A stretch of 64,000 nt of DNA from an uncultured Erythrobacter sp. Lineage in GTDB: Bacteria; Pseudomonadota; Alphaproteobacteria; Sphingomonadales; Sphingomonadaceae. A program made the translations under genes and the position numbers. Below are positions 54,842 through 63,836 of this stretch, one piece after another; positions within the stretch are counted from its first letter, which is position 1, and each line of letters starts with the position of its first letter. The DNA lies in contig CANNBH010000001.1 of the NCBI GenBank assembly GCA_947502815.1, positions 3,010,818 to 3,074,817 on the forward strand. The letters are read 5' to 3'. A model generated the notes under the pieces. The model worked only from the letters and a program-made list of their open reading frames with translations. It did not search any database and was not told the origin of the DNA.

Positions 54842-56118
54842 TCGTCCACCCGCTCAATATCTGCGCCAACCAGCTGAAGCTTTTCTTCGAGCCGTTCATA
54901 CCCGCGATCCAGATGGTAAATGCGCCGAACCTGCGTTTCGCCTTCGGCCGCTAGGGCCGCGATCACAAGGCTCATCGAAGCGCGCAAATCGGTTGCCATC
55001 ACTTCGGCACCGTTTAGCGAATCGACCCCTTTGACGATGGCTGTGCGCCCCTCTGTGGCGACATCAACGCCCATCCGGGTCAGCTCAGGCACATGCATAA
55101 AACGGTTCTCAAAGATGGTTTCTTTAAGGACGCTTGTCCCTTCGGCCTTGCAAAGCAGAGCCATCAATTGTGCCTGCATATCGGTCGCCAATCCGGGGTA
55201 TGGCGCAGTGGTTAGATCGACAGGTTTGAGCGGGCCGATGGCCGCAATATCGATACCCTTGGGGTCTTCGGTAACGTCGATTCCGATTGTGCGCAGAGCG
55301 TGAATCGTGGCCTGCATATCGGCCGCCTTAGCGCCCTCGAGCCTAACCTCACCGCCGGTTATCGCCGCCGCACAGGCATAAGACCCCGCCTCAATCCGGT
55401 CGGGCATGACTTTATAGGTCGTGCCGTTCAGCCGTTTAACGCCGTGAATAGTCAGGTCGGACGTTCCGATCCCCTCAATCTCTGCGCCCATCGCGACAAG
55501 GAGATTACAAAGGTCAACGATCTCAGGCTCGCGCGCGGCGTTGAACAGGCGGCACGTACCATTGGCAAGCGCCGCAGCCATAAGAGCATTCTCAGTCGCG
55601 CCGACAGAAACGACGGGAAAGTCGAAATCGCCGCCTTTCATCCCGCCATCGGGCTGAACCGCGCGGACATACCCTTGCGCCAATTCGATCTCAGCGCCGA
55701 AGGCTTCGAGAGCTTTGAGATGCAAGTCAATCGGGCGATTGCCGATCGCACACCCGCCTGGCATCGAAACGGTCGCTTCGCCTGCGCGCGCCAGCATGGG
55801 GCCAAGCACCAAGATCGACGCGCGCATTTTGCGGACGAGATCATAGGGCGCCACACTGGATGTAATGCGCGTCGCCTCCAGCCGCATGGTCCGGCCAAAA
55901 TCTTCAGGCCGGGTGCCCTGAATGGCGGTCGTCACGCCGAACTGGTTCATCAGATGTTGAAACCCGTCAATATCCGCCAACCGTGGCAGATTGCGCAAAG
56001 TCACAGGTTCATCTGTCAACAATGCACACGGAATGAGCGTGAGAGCCGCGTTTTTTGCGCCGGAGATGGGAATAGTGCCCGAAAGGCGGTTGCCGCCACG
56101 AATGATCAATTTGTCCAT
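54838..56118 (-). CDS. murA: UDP-N-acetylglucosamine 1-carboxyvinyltransferase
   Basis: First committed step of peptidoglycan synthesis; 426 residues. Starts [26 protein letters not shown], the standard MurA opening. Active-site loop [16 protein letters not shown] carries the catalytic Cys (~residue 117), target of fosfomycin in susceptible species. Ends [26 protein letters not shown]. It is convergent with the small RHH gene and divergent from galU (129 bases between starts). Confidence 0.96.
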   Translation of the reverse strand: MDKLIIRGGNRLSGTIPISGAKNAALTLIPCALLTDEPVTLRNLPRLADIDGFQHLMNQFGVTTAIQGTRPEDFGRTMRLEATRITSSVAPYDLVRKMRASILVLGPMLARAGEATVSMPGGCAIGNRPIDLHLKALEAFGAEIELAQGYVRAVQPDGGMKGGDFDFPVVSVGATENALMAAALANGTCRLFNAAREPEIVDLCNLLVAMGAEIEGIGTSDLTIHGVKRLNGTTYKVMPDRIEAGSYACAAAITGGEVRLEGAKAADMQATIHALRTIGIDVTEDPKGIDIAAIGPLKPVDLTTAPYPGLATDMQAQLMALLCKAEGTSVLKETIFENRFMHVPELTRMGVDVATEGRTAIVKGVDSLNGAEVMATDLRASMSLVIAALAAEGETQVRRIYHLDRGYERLEEKLQLVGADIERVDD

Positions 56119-56247
56119 AATCTCTGCCTTAACGAATGAGGCTTTTCACGCAACATACACCTAACATTGACCTGATATGTTCATAAGGGCACGAGCATTA
56201 ACCAGACAGTGGCAATCGCAGCCAATCGTTATCAAGGGGCCGATCCA

Positions 56248-57126
56248 ATGAGCCAGAAACCGATCAAGAAAGCCGTTTTCCCAGTCGCGGGATTGGGCAC
56301 GCGCTTCCTTCCTGCAACCAAGGCAATTCCAAAAGAGTTGCTGCCCATCGTGGATCGCCCTTTGATCCAATATGCCGTGGACGAAGCCCGCGAAGCTGGG
56401 ATCGAGCAGATGATCTTTGTAACCGGGCGCGGGAAAACCGCCATCGTTGAACATTTCGATATGGCCTTTGAACTCGAATCGACGATGAGCGAACGCGGCA
56501 AGGATATGGGGGTGCTCGACCCCACCCGCGCAACACCCGGTGATATCATCACCGTCCGCCAACAGGTGCCGATGGGCCTTGGCCATGCGATCTGGTGCGC
56601 GCGGGCAATTGTCGGCGATGAACCCTTTGCGATATTCCTGCCCGATGAATTGATGATCGGCAAAAAGGGCGGCACCGGCTGCATGAAGCAGATGGTCGAT
56701 GCCTATGATCAAGTCGGGGGCAACCTCATCAGCGTGCTCGAAGTGCCGATGGATGAGGTATCGAGTTACGGTGTGATCGATCCGGGCGCTGAGAACGGCG
56801 CGCTAACTGAAGTGAAAGGCTTGGTTGAAAAACCACCGCAGGCCGAAGCGCCTTCGAACAAGATCATCTCAGGCCGTTATATCCTGCAACCCGAAGTGAT
56901 GCGGACACTGGAAAACCAAGGCAAAGGCGCAGGCGGCGAAATTCAACTGACCGATGCGATGGCAAAGATGATTGGCGATCAGGCCTTTCATGCGGTGACC
57001 TTTGATGGAAAACGCTACGACTGCGGCAACAAGCTTGGCTTTGTAGAAGCCACATTGGCGCTTGCGTTGGAGCGCGATGATATGGGCGCTGATGTGCGCG
57101 CGATGGCGACCAAATTGCTCGGCTAA
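56248..57126 (+). CDS. galU: UTP--glucose-1-phosphate uridylyltransferase
   Basis: Makes UDP-glucose for surface polysaccharides; 292 residues. The signature AVFPVAGLGTRFLPATKAIPKELLPIVDRPLIQY binds UTP, then LPDELMIG and EKPPQAEAPSN. Start ATG 56248 gives MSQKPIKKAVFPV, with AAGGGG 13 bases upstream; the frame's earlier ATG at 56209 is not used. Its sugar nucleotide should feed the glycan genes at 27.7-30.7 and 45.7 kb. Confidence 0.93.
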   Translation: MSQKPIKKAVFPVAGLGTRFLPATKAIPKELLPIVDRPLIQYAVDEAREAGIEQMIFVTGRGKTAIVEHFDMAFELESTMSERGKDMGVLDPTRATPGDIITVRQQVPMGLGHAIWCARAIVGDEPFAIFLPDELMIGKKGGTGCMKQMVDAYDQVGGNLISVLEVPMDEVSSYGVIDPGAENGALTEVKGLVEKPPQAEAPSNKIISGRYILQPEVMRTLENQGKGAGGEIQLTDAMAKMIGDQAFHAVTFDGKRYDCGNKLGFVEATLALALERDDMGADVRAMATKLLG

Positions 57127-57136
57127 AAACGGCAAA

Positions 57137-57180
57137 GGCCCCGCACTGCACCGCTGGTTAAAGCGAATGCAGCCGGGGCC
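57137..57180. terminator. Large stem-loop after galU, possible bidirectional terminator
   Basis: GGCCCCG (57137-57143) pairs with CGGGGCC (57174-57180). Inside it CTGCA (57146-57150) pairs with TGCAG (57168-57172), and CGCT (57152-57155) with AGCG (57162-57165). There is no T run on the plus side; on the minus side a T run (TTTGCCGTTTTT) follows, so it fits best as the end of the flotillin transcript, whose stop is at 57202. Confidence 0.6.
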
Positions 57181-57201
57181 AATGATCGATCTTGCGCCGG
57201 T

Positions 57202-58920
57202 TTACTCGGCCGCTTCGTCCTGATCGAAGGTGCCCTCATCATCTGAAAGCGGATTTTCGATCGGAAGCGGCGCGCCATCGGCCGGGGCATCTACATCCTT
57301 CGCCGCCGCTTGAACCAGCGTACCCAGCGATGAGCCATCAAGGCCAAGTTCTTTCATCAAACCATCAAGCACCGGGGCCTGGGCGCGGTAGGCGAGTGCT
57401 GCGGAGACCGCGTCAGTCGCCAAGTTTCCCGAGCCGCCTCCAGCTCCGGAACCAGCACCGCCGGCACCACCAGAGCCGCCATTTTGCGTCAGCCCGTCGA
57501 CCTGAACGATCTTGATCGAGTCGATTGCCTCCATAGGCTTCGCGCTTTCCTTGATCACTTCAGGCAGCACTTCGAGCAGAGCCAGTTTGGTTTGCAAGCT
57601 GATCTGATCCATCGACAGGATGTTGGCTGCTTCGTTCACGGCTTGCTGACCGGCGGCTTCAACTTCGAAGCGGACCCGGTCGGCTTCGGCGCGCAGCACT
57701 TCTGCATCGGCTTCGCCTTTGGCTTCCATCCGCGCGGCTTCGGCCCGGTTGGTTGCGGCGTCTTTCTCCGCTTCCGCCTCAACCTTGATACCAATTGCAT
57801 CGCGCTCCGCCTGTTTGGCCGCTTCGATCAACTCGATCTTCTTTTGACGTTCAGCAATTTCGCTCTCACGCGAGGTGATCACTTGTTCTTCAGCAGCGAC
57901 CGCTTTGGCGCGGGCTGCATCAGCCTCGGCCTTGGCTTGGCTTTCCTCGCGGCTTTTATTTTGAACGGCGATCTGCTGTTCCTGACGCGCGATTTCCAGC
58001 GCGCGAACTTGATCGATCCGTGCCTCTTCAACGGAACGATCGGCCTCAATCTGCTGGCTATCCACCTGCTTCTTGGCCTCGATCTTAGCCGCATCAGCTT
58101 CGCGATTGCGCTCTGCCTGTTCGCGGGCAATCTCTGCCATTTGCGCGGCGCGGCGCACCTCAACTTCGCGTTCTTGCGAGAGGCGAGCGTATTCTTGGTC
58201 GCGGCCAATCTCAAAGCTCTTGGTATCCGCTTCGAGGTTTTTCGTTTCCATCTGAACGCGTGTGTCTTGCTCAATATCGTTGCGCAGTTTTTTGCGCGCT
58301 TCGATTTGTTCGGTCAGCTTGGTCAGGCCTTCGGCGTCAAACGCGTTGTTGGCGTTGAAGTGTTCGATGCTGGTTTGGTCCAGACCAGTAAGCGAGACCG
58401 ATTCCAGCTCCAACCCGTTCATGGCCAGATCGTTGGACGACACTTGCTGCACCTTTTGCACAAAGTCCGCACGCTGTTCATGCAGTTCATTCATGCTCAT
58501 CCCCGCCGCAACAGAGCGCAGCGCATCGACGAACTTACCTTCGACAAGATCTTTCAACATCTCAGGCTGCATCGTGCGTTGGCCCAGCGTTTGCGCGGCC
58601 ATGCCAATCGCCTCAGCATCTGGTCGCACGCGGACATAGAATTCCGCCTTCACATCGATCCGCAAACGGTCGAGTGTGATCAGAGCCTCACCGTCACGCC
58701 GGATAACCGCGAGCACCAGAGTGTTCATATTGACCGGCATGGTCTCGTGAAACACCGGCACCACCAGAGCGCCGCCATTCATCACAACCTTTTCGCCGCC
58801 AACACCCGTTCGAACAAAGGCAATTTCCTTCGATGCGCGCCGATACAGCGTCGACAAAGCGAACAGGATAATGAACAGAAACAAAATGCCGCCGCCACCA
58901 AGAATTACATAATCAAGCAT
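57202..58920 (-). CDS. Flotillin family protein (SPFH/Band 7)
   Basis: 572 residues. One N-terminal membrane segment (MLDYVILGGGGILFLFIILFAL), then the SPFH domain (KIVMNGGALVVPVFHETMPVNMNTLVLAVIRRDGEALI), then a long alanine- and glutamate-rich coiled coil (about residues 200-420) with repeated EARID and AEADA steps, and a Gly-rich tail (GGSGGAGGAGSGAGGG). It resembles E. coli YqiK. Flotillins form membrane microdomain scaffolds. It is 30 bases downstream of a YqiJ/NfeD-type gene, its usual partner. Confidence 0.9.
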   Translation of the reverse strand: MLDYVILGGGGILFLFIILFALSTLYRRASKEIAFVRTGVGGEKVVMNGGALVVPVFHETMPVNMNTLVLAVIRRDGEALITLDRLRIDVKAEFYVRVRPDAEAIGMAAQTLGQRTMQPEMLKDLVEGKFVDALRSVAAGMSMNELHEQRADFVQKVQQVSSNDLAMNGLELESVSLTGLDQTSIEHFNANNAFDAEGLTKLTEQIEARKKLRNDIEQDTRVQMETKNLEADTKSFEIGRDQEYARLSQEREVEVRRAAQMAEIAREQAERNREADAAKIEAKKQVDSQQIEADRSVEEARIDQVRALEIARQEQQIAVQNKSREESQAKAEADAARAKAVAAEEQVITSRESEIAERQKKIELIEAAKQAERDAIGIKVEAEAEKDAATNRAEAARMEAKGEADAEVLRAEADRVRFEVEAAGQQAVNEAANILSMDQISLQTKLALLEVLPEVIKESAKPMEAIDSIKIVQVDGLTQNGGSGGAGGAGSGAGGGSGNLATDAVSAALAYRAQAPVLDGLMKELGLDGSSLGTLVQAAAKDVDAPADGAPLPIENPLSDDEGTFDQDEAAE

Positions 58921-58950
58921 TCCTATATTTCCTCCAAATATTCTTATACA

Positions 58951-59586
58951 TTACGGGCGCAGCAGTGGGCTTTCATAGCGCACACCGAAGAAGAGTTCTC
59001 CTTCGCGGCGCACCAGCAGCACAGTTTCACCCTCGGCCAATTCCGCGTGTTCATCATGCGGTTCGACCATTACGAAATGGGGATGCCCATAGACATCTTT
59101 CACTTTTGCGCGCGCAGGCGATGCCGCCCGGGCGGTGCCCGTTTGGATCACCGCATCGCGCCGGACGAGACTTTGTAGGCCCACCGCCGTCGTCTCATCC
59201 TTTGGAATCAGCCGCTCTATCGGCAGGATCGCGATACCGTTTAGAGGTATCGTCGCCGCACCTGCCAGGATGGCAGCCAAGCTGGCTGACAAAGGCGCGC
59301 CAAAGACGCTGCTGATCACAGCCTGTCCGACAACGCCGACCACGGCAAAGACAAAGAGCAAGCTCGCCAACCAGATCAGAAATGGCACGCGGCCAATCCC
59401 AAGGACGCTGAAAATGCCATCGACAAACCCGCTTGCTTCGAGGCCGTCGGCCACATCAGCATCCAAGTCGATCTCAACATCGCTTTCGAACAGGTCACCA
59501 AATCCGATGACTTGCATGATCGCAATGGCCAGCAATGCGCCCAGAGAAATCGCAAAGGGCAGGTTATACGGTTCGAGCAAAGTCAT
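58951..59586 (-). CDS. YqiJ/NfeD-like membrane protein, flotillin partner
   Basis: 211 residues. An N-terminal membrane segment (NLPFAISLGALLAIAIMQVIGFG), a central hydrophobic stretch (IWLASLLFVFAVVGVVGQAVISSVF), another (LSASLAAILAGAATIPLNGIAIL), and a C-terminal OB-like beta domain: TAVGLQSLVRRDAVIQTGTARAA, with a final VLLVRREGELFFGVRYE. YqiJ and NfeD proteins are found next to flotillin genes and are thought to assemble with them. Start ATG 59586. Confidence 0.85.
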   Translation of the reverse strand: MTLLEPYNLPFAISLGALLAIAIMQVIGFGDLFESDVEIDLDADVADGLEASGFVDGIFSVLGIGRVPFLIWLASLLFVFAVVGVVGQAVISSVFGAPLSASLAAILAGAATIPLNGIAILPIERLIPKDETTAVGLQSLVRRDAVIQTGTARAASPARAKVKDVYGHPHFVMVEPHDEHAELAEGETVLLVRREGELFFGVRYESPLLRP

Positions 59587-59806
59587 GCGATTACTCCTTT
59601 AATGAGCGACGTGACAGTATGCGCAACGTATTCCACCGCAAAGAACGCAGCGCCGATTTCCCAAGTTTTTCCCATGAATGGAGTATTAACACATGTTGTG
59701 GCGTTTTAACAGGAAAATCGGCAAAAACGTTACGATAGTGTTCGTTGAAAACTTTATTTAACAGTCACACCTTGTATTGTTGCGCAACACTTCCCATATC
59801 GAGGGC

Positions 59807-61099
59807 TTAGGCTGGTGTGATCTTAAGTGGCAGCGCCTTTAGACCGCCGACAAATGTGCTGGTCGAACGCTTTGCTTCCCCCACTTGTTCAACTGTGTCG
59901 ATCCGATCCAACAACGTTTCGAACAAGATTCGCATTTCAAGCCTCGCCAAATGCAAACCAAGGCACTGATGCGCGCCCGCACCAAACGCGACATGGCGAT
60001 TGGGTGAACGCGCCGCGTCGAACCGGCGCGGATCATCAAATTGGCCCGGATCGTGATTGGCGGCGACGTAATTGATCATCAACCAATCGCCCTTTGCAAT
60101 CTTCTGCCCGCTCAATTCCGTGTCTTCGGCTGCGGTGCGCATGAAATGTTGCACCGGGGTGGTCCAACGGATCGCTTCCTCTACGATTCCGGGCAGCAAC
60201 GAAGGATCAGCCTTAACCCGCGCAAATTGTTCGGGATCATTCGCCAATGCTTGCATCGCGCCCGCCGTCGATGCCGATGTCGTGTCGTGCCCCGCGGAGG
60301 CGATAATGATGAAATAGCCCATCATATCGCGATCATTCAGCGGCTCCCCATCCACAAGAGCATTCGCAATTGTGCTGGCCACATCGCCGGTCGGGTTCGC
60401 GCGCTTCTCTGCGGTGATCCCTGCGAAGTATTCTTCGAAATTCTGGACGGCTCCCGCCACAAGCTGCGTAATCTGTTCCGCGTTCATGCCTGCCGTTGGG
60501 GATTGGTTGAGATCATCATCCTGACCACCAAACATCTGCTGGGTCAGCATCAACATTCGCGGTTCGTCTTCTTCGGGTACGCCGAGGATCTGCATCACAA
60601 CATGCAAGGGATACGGGCCAGAGACCTGCTTTACAAAATCAACTTCGGGCCCTTCTTGCAACATGCGATCCACCGTGCGCGCGGCCAAATCGCGGATTTC
60701 CGCTTCGATCGTCCTGAGGTTCTTGGGCATGAACCATTCTTGGGTCAGCTTACGGTATTTCATGTGGATCGGCGCGTCGAAAGTGACGAGGCTGGCAACC
60801 ATATGTTCGCTGCCACCGGTCATATTCTTGGCAAAGGCGATCCCCTCATTGAGCGAAAAGACCACTGTTTTAGGATTGTTCAAAAAGGTCGCATTGTCTT
60901 TTGAGACTTGCATCACTTCGTCATAGCCAGTGACCAACCAGAACGGCCGATGGACGTCATCCACACCCTCTACTCGGGCGACAGGGGATCTTGCGCGAAT
61001 GGCATCAAATTGATCGAGCAGATTGTCCCAATCCGCATAGCTCTTGGGATCAATGACCGCGCGACCTTCGTCCTGGCTCAAGATGTGTGTGGTGGTCAT
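59807..61099 (-). CDS. Cytochrome P450
   Basis: 430 residues, bacterial soluble class. The haem-binding loop is FGAGAHQCLGLHLAR (Cys near residue 375), the I-helix proton path is AGHDTTSAS, the ExxR is EAIRW, and PERF-type RRFDAAR precedes the haem loop. The I-helix Thr is doubled (DTTSA). Substrate unknown; it lies 3 bases after an acyl-CoA ligase on the same strand, hinting at hydroxylation of an acid or lipid side chain. No ferredoxin or reductase gene is adjacent, so redox partners must be encoded elsewhere. Confidence 0.92.
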   Translation of the reverse strand: MTTTHILSQDEGRAVIDPKSYADWDNLLDQFDAIRARSPVARVEGVDDVHRPFWLVTGYDEVMQVSKDNATFLNNPKTVVFSLNEGIAFAKNMTGGSEHMVASLVTFDAPIHMKYRKLTQEWFMPKNLRTIEAEIRDLAARTVDRMLQEGPEVDFVKQVSGPYPLHVVMQILGVPEEDEPRMLMLTQQMFGGQDDDLNQSPTAGMNAEQITQLVAGAVQNFEEYFAGITAEKRANPTGDVASTIANALVDGEPLNDRDMMGYFIIIASAGHDTTSASTAGAMQALANDPEQFARVKADPSLLPGIVEEAIRWTTPVQHFMRTAAEDTELSGQKIAKGDWLMINYVAANHDPGQFDDPRRFDAARSPNRHVAFGAGAHQCLGLHLARLEMRILFETLLDRIDTVEQVGEAKRSTSTFVGGLKALPLKITPA

Positions 61100-61102
61100 C
61101 GA

Positions 61103-62647
61103 CTATGCTCCCGCTTTCGCTTTGGCTTCGAATTCATCGCGCAGTTCGCGTTTGTACAATTTCCCATTCGCCTCGCGCGGCAAATCTGGGCGGAAATCAA
61201 ACATCTTGGGCATTTTGATCCGGGCCAGCTCTGGGGCTAGAAATTCGCGCAGTTCAGCCTCAAGCGCGTCTCCGGACACATCCATATCAATGGGCTGAAC
61301 CACCGCGACAACTTTCTCTCCCAAATCTGGGCAAGGCGCGCCGATGACAGCGGCGTCCATGACTTTGTCATGGGTGATCAACAGGTTCTCGATCTCTTGG
61401 GGGTAAATGTTCACGCCGCCCGATATGATCATGTGGCTTTTTCGGTCAGTCAGGAACAGATATCCATCTGCATCCACATGGCCAATATCGCCCAATGTCA
61501 TCCACCCTTTGGGATGCATCGCATCGGCGGTCTTTTCCGGATCGTTATGATAGGTCGGCAATAAGGTGTTCTCAAAATAGATCAGCCCGTCTTCGCCCGC
61601 GCCCACTTCTTCCCCGTCAGGGCCGCAAATGTGCAGCGTGCCATGGATAGCCTTACCCACGGTGCCGGGATGCTCCAGCCAATCCGCCGCGCCGATCATA
61701 GTCATGCCGATGCCTTCGCTCCCAGCATAATATTCATTCACGATCGGACCCCACCATTCGATCATCTCCTGCTTAATCGGAACCGGGCAGGGGGCAGCGG
61801 CGTGCAAAGCCCGCTTATGACTGGATAGATCGTATTTGGTCCGGATGGCCGGATCGAGCTTTAAGAACCGGACGAAATGGGTCGGCACCCATTGGCTGTC
61901 AGTGATCTTGTATTTCTCAATCGTGGCAAGTGCCCCTTCGGGGTCAAATTTCTCTAACACCACAATTGTGCCGCCCAATCGCTGAGCAGCGGCGCACCAG
62001 GCCAGCGGCGCGGCATGATACAGAGGGGCTGGTGATAGATAGACCATCGAACCGTCTGTGGGCATCCCGGCACCCATGGTCGCAAGACCCAGGAATGGGA
62101 TCATTGCTTGCGGATTGGGATCTTCGGGTGGCGCGGGACGGACACCCTTGGGCCGGCCTGTCGTGCCAGAGCTATAGAGCATATTGGCACCGGCGCGTTG
62201 GTCGGAAATAGGCTCAGCGGAGTGGCTGTGCAGTTCCGCGGCAAAATTGGTGTCGCCGTCTCCATCAGCGATCAAAATCTCAAGATCGGGGCAGTCGTGG
62301 CGAATATTGGCGGTGACATCGGCGAACATTGGCGACGTGATGAGCAGCTTGGCGCCGCTGTCATTGAGAATATAGGAAATCTCTGGCGCGGTCAGGCGGG
62401 TCGAGATTGGCACCAGCAAAGTTCCAGACCGCTGAGACCCCCAGACAAGAGTGAAATACTCGATCCGATTTTCTAGCAGCACCGCGAAGGCATCATCCGG
62501 CGCGAAACCGCGTCCCCGCAGCAATTGGGAAAACCGGTTCGCCGCTGCATCCATCTCACCATAAGTCATCTGATTGCCGCTTCCGGCCATGATGACAGCG
62601 GGATGATTTGGGCGGTTCGCGGCGTGCGCGATGGGATGCATGGTCAT
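61103..62647 (-). CDS. AMP-binding acyl-CoA ligase
   Basis: 514 residues. ANL superfamily: the P-loop AMP motif NMLYSSGTTGRPKGV, EYYAGSEGIG in the middle, the hinge region GWMTLGDIGHVDADGYLFLTDRKSHMIISGGVNIYPQEIE, and the late catalytic lysine in REANGKLYKREL. It activates a carboxylic acid as the CoA thioester. The P450 gene begins 3 bases after its stop, so the two form an operon. The N-terminal segment GEMDAAANRFSQLLR fits fatty-acid or steroid-side-chain ligases. Confidence 0.9.
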   Translation of the reverse strand: MTMHPIAHAANRPNHPAVIMAGSGNQMTYGEMDAAANRFSQLLRGRGFAPDDAFAVLLENRIEYFTLVWGSQRSGTLLVPISTRLTAPEISYILNDSGAKLLITSPMFADVTANIRHDCPDLEILIADGDGDTNFAAELHSHSAEPISDQRAGANMLYSSGTTGRPKGVRPAPPEDPNPQAMIPFLGLATMGAGMPTDGSMVYLSPAPLYHAAPLAWCAAAQRLGGTIVVLEKFDPEGALATIEKYKITDSQWVPTHFVRFLKLDPAIRTKYDLSSHKRALHAAAPCPVPIKQEMIEWWGPIVNEYYAGSEGIGMTMIGAADWLEHPGTVGKAIHGTLHICGPDGEEVGAGEDGLIYFENTLLPTYHNDPEKTADAMHPKGWMTLGDIGHVDADGYLFLTDRKSHMIISGGVNIYPQEIENLLITHDKVMDAAVIGAPCPDLGEKVVAVVQPIDMDVSGDALEAELREFLAPELARIKMPKMFDFRPDLPREANGKLYKRELRDEFEAKAKAGA

Positions 62648-62832
62648 GTCTCTCTCCTAATCAGCCAACATGTGCCCCCTTAATTCAGCGGGCCGTGCGG
62701 GTCTGAACTCTCTTGGAAAAAAGACTAGCGCAGTGCGTTGCGCACTCAAGCGAAAACGGGTGCGCTATGTTTTGCGGCCTTGAATTGCCAACGCCTTTTG
62801 ACGGGGCTGCGCCGAAGCGTGTGCCGAAAGGC

Positions 62833-62861
62833 AAAAAAAGGCGACGGGTAAACCCGTCGCC
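62833..62861 (-). terminator. Rho-independent terminator downstream of the M23 peptidase gene
   Basis: Perfect 10-bp stem GGCGACGGGT (62840-62849) with ACCCGTCGCC (62852-62861) and an AA loop. On the minus strand seven T (62839 down to 62833) follow the stem. It therefore ends the minus-strand peptidase transcript, whose stop codon is at 62934, before the acyl-CoA ligase promoter region. Confidence 0.9.
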
Positions 62862-62933
62862 TATACTCGGACACCCTCTCCAATGTCCGACCCGCTTCCA
62901 GGCGGGTAACTCTTTATCTGGCCAATGGGAGGA

Positions 62934-63680
62934 TTAGTCCCCGCCAGCAACACCAACACGGCGGCGTCCGGGCAGCAAATCTGCATTGCTGCTGGTCGCC
63001 ATGCGCGCCTGTTCTTCGGTTTCCACCATATAGGGAATTGGATTGACTGCAACCCCGTCAACGCGAACCTCATAATGGAGGTGCGGACCTGTGGAGCGAC
63101 CAGTTGAGCCAACATAGCCGATCAGATCGCCCTTTTTTACTCTTTCGCCCGCCGCAACCGCGAGACGTGATAGGTGAGCGTAACGGGTTTCCAAGTCAGC
63201 GCCGTGATCGATGCTGATGTACAGACCGTAGCTTGAGAACCAATCGGCGCGGCCAACCAAGCCGTCAGCCGTGGCGTAAACAGGCGTGCCCGTCGGCGCA
63301 GCAAGATCAACGCCGTGATGGCGACGACGTTGGCGCAAAACAGGGTGGTCGCGCATTCCGTAACCACTGCTGAGGCGGGCGCCTTCGAGAGGCATACGCG
63401 ATGGCACCGAAATGGTCGGGCTCTCTACAATCGTAGGGGCCGTGCCGGGTGCCTGAGGCGGCGCACTATCAAGCGTGGACCAACTGGCAAACAGTTCGCG
63501 AAACCGCTCATCGCCAGACACCAAAGTGTCATCGGCGCTTTCACGCACAGGTTCGGTTACATCAGCTGCGGCAGCATTTGCGGAGGAATTGGCTGCGGCC
63601 GGGTTCGCCGCGAGCAAAGTCGCAGCGGCGCAAAATGCGGCTGCGAACTTCGAAACTGGACGCTTCAAAAGCGTGTACAT
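62934..63680 (-). CDS. M23 family metallopeptidase (LytM-type)
   Basis: 248 residues with a Sec signal peptide (KFAAAFCAAATLLAANPAAA). The LytM zinc site is RLSSGYGMRDHPVLRQRRRHHGVDLAAPTGTPVYA, then HLHYEV near residue 205. Zinc-liganding residues H and D are intact. It is likely a periplasmic peptidoglycan endopeptidase or regulatory factor. A short linker follows the leader before the catalytic domain; no LysM or coiled coil is visible. The gene ends in a strong terminator. Confidence 0.9.
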   Translation of the reverse strand: MYTLLKRPVSKFAAAFCAAATLLAANPAAANSSANAAAADVTEPVRESADDTLVSGDERFRELFASWSTLDSAPPQAPGTAPTIVESPTISVPSRMPLEGARLSSGYGMRDHPVLRQRRRHHGVDLAAPTGTPVYATADGLVGRADWFSSYGLYISIDHGADLETRYAHLSRLAVAAGERVKKGDLIGYVGSTGRSTGPHLHYEVRVDGVAVNPIPYMVETEEQARMATSSNADLLPGRRRVGVAGGD

Positions 63681-63836
63681 ACTGACCCGGTCCTAACTGG
63701 CGTAATGCCATTCTTAGTTCGGCTGCGCGCGATTATCATTTCTAAACTGAGACATCTTAGTCTCGTTTCACGCTACAACCATGTTGCAGGAACCTCATCT
63801 TTCCCGCGACGTAAAAAGAGTTATCGCCGCGATTCG

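Noticed and set aside
57484..59178. 564-codon open frame on the plus strand antisense to flotillin
   Set aside because: It is a shadow of the low-stop Ala/Glu-rich coiled-coil gene on the minus strand; its residues (many Phe, Leu, Arg, His) match no family and it runs across two real genes.
62713..62937. 74-codon plus ORF before the M23 gene
   Set aside because: It crosses the strong terminator stem at 62840-62861 and has no family match.
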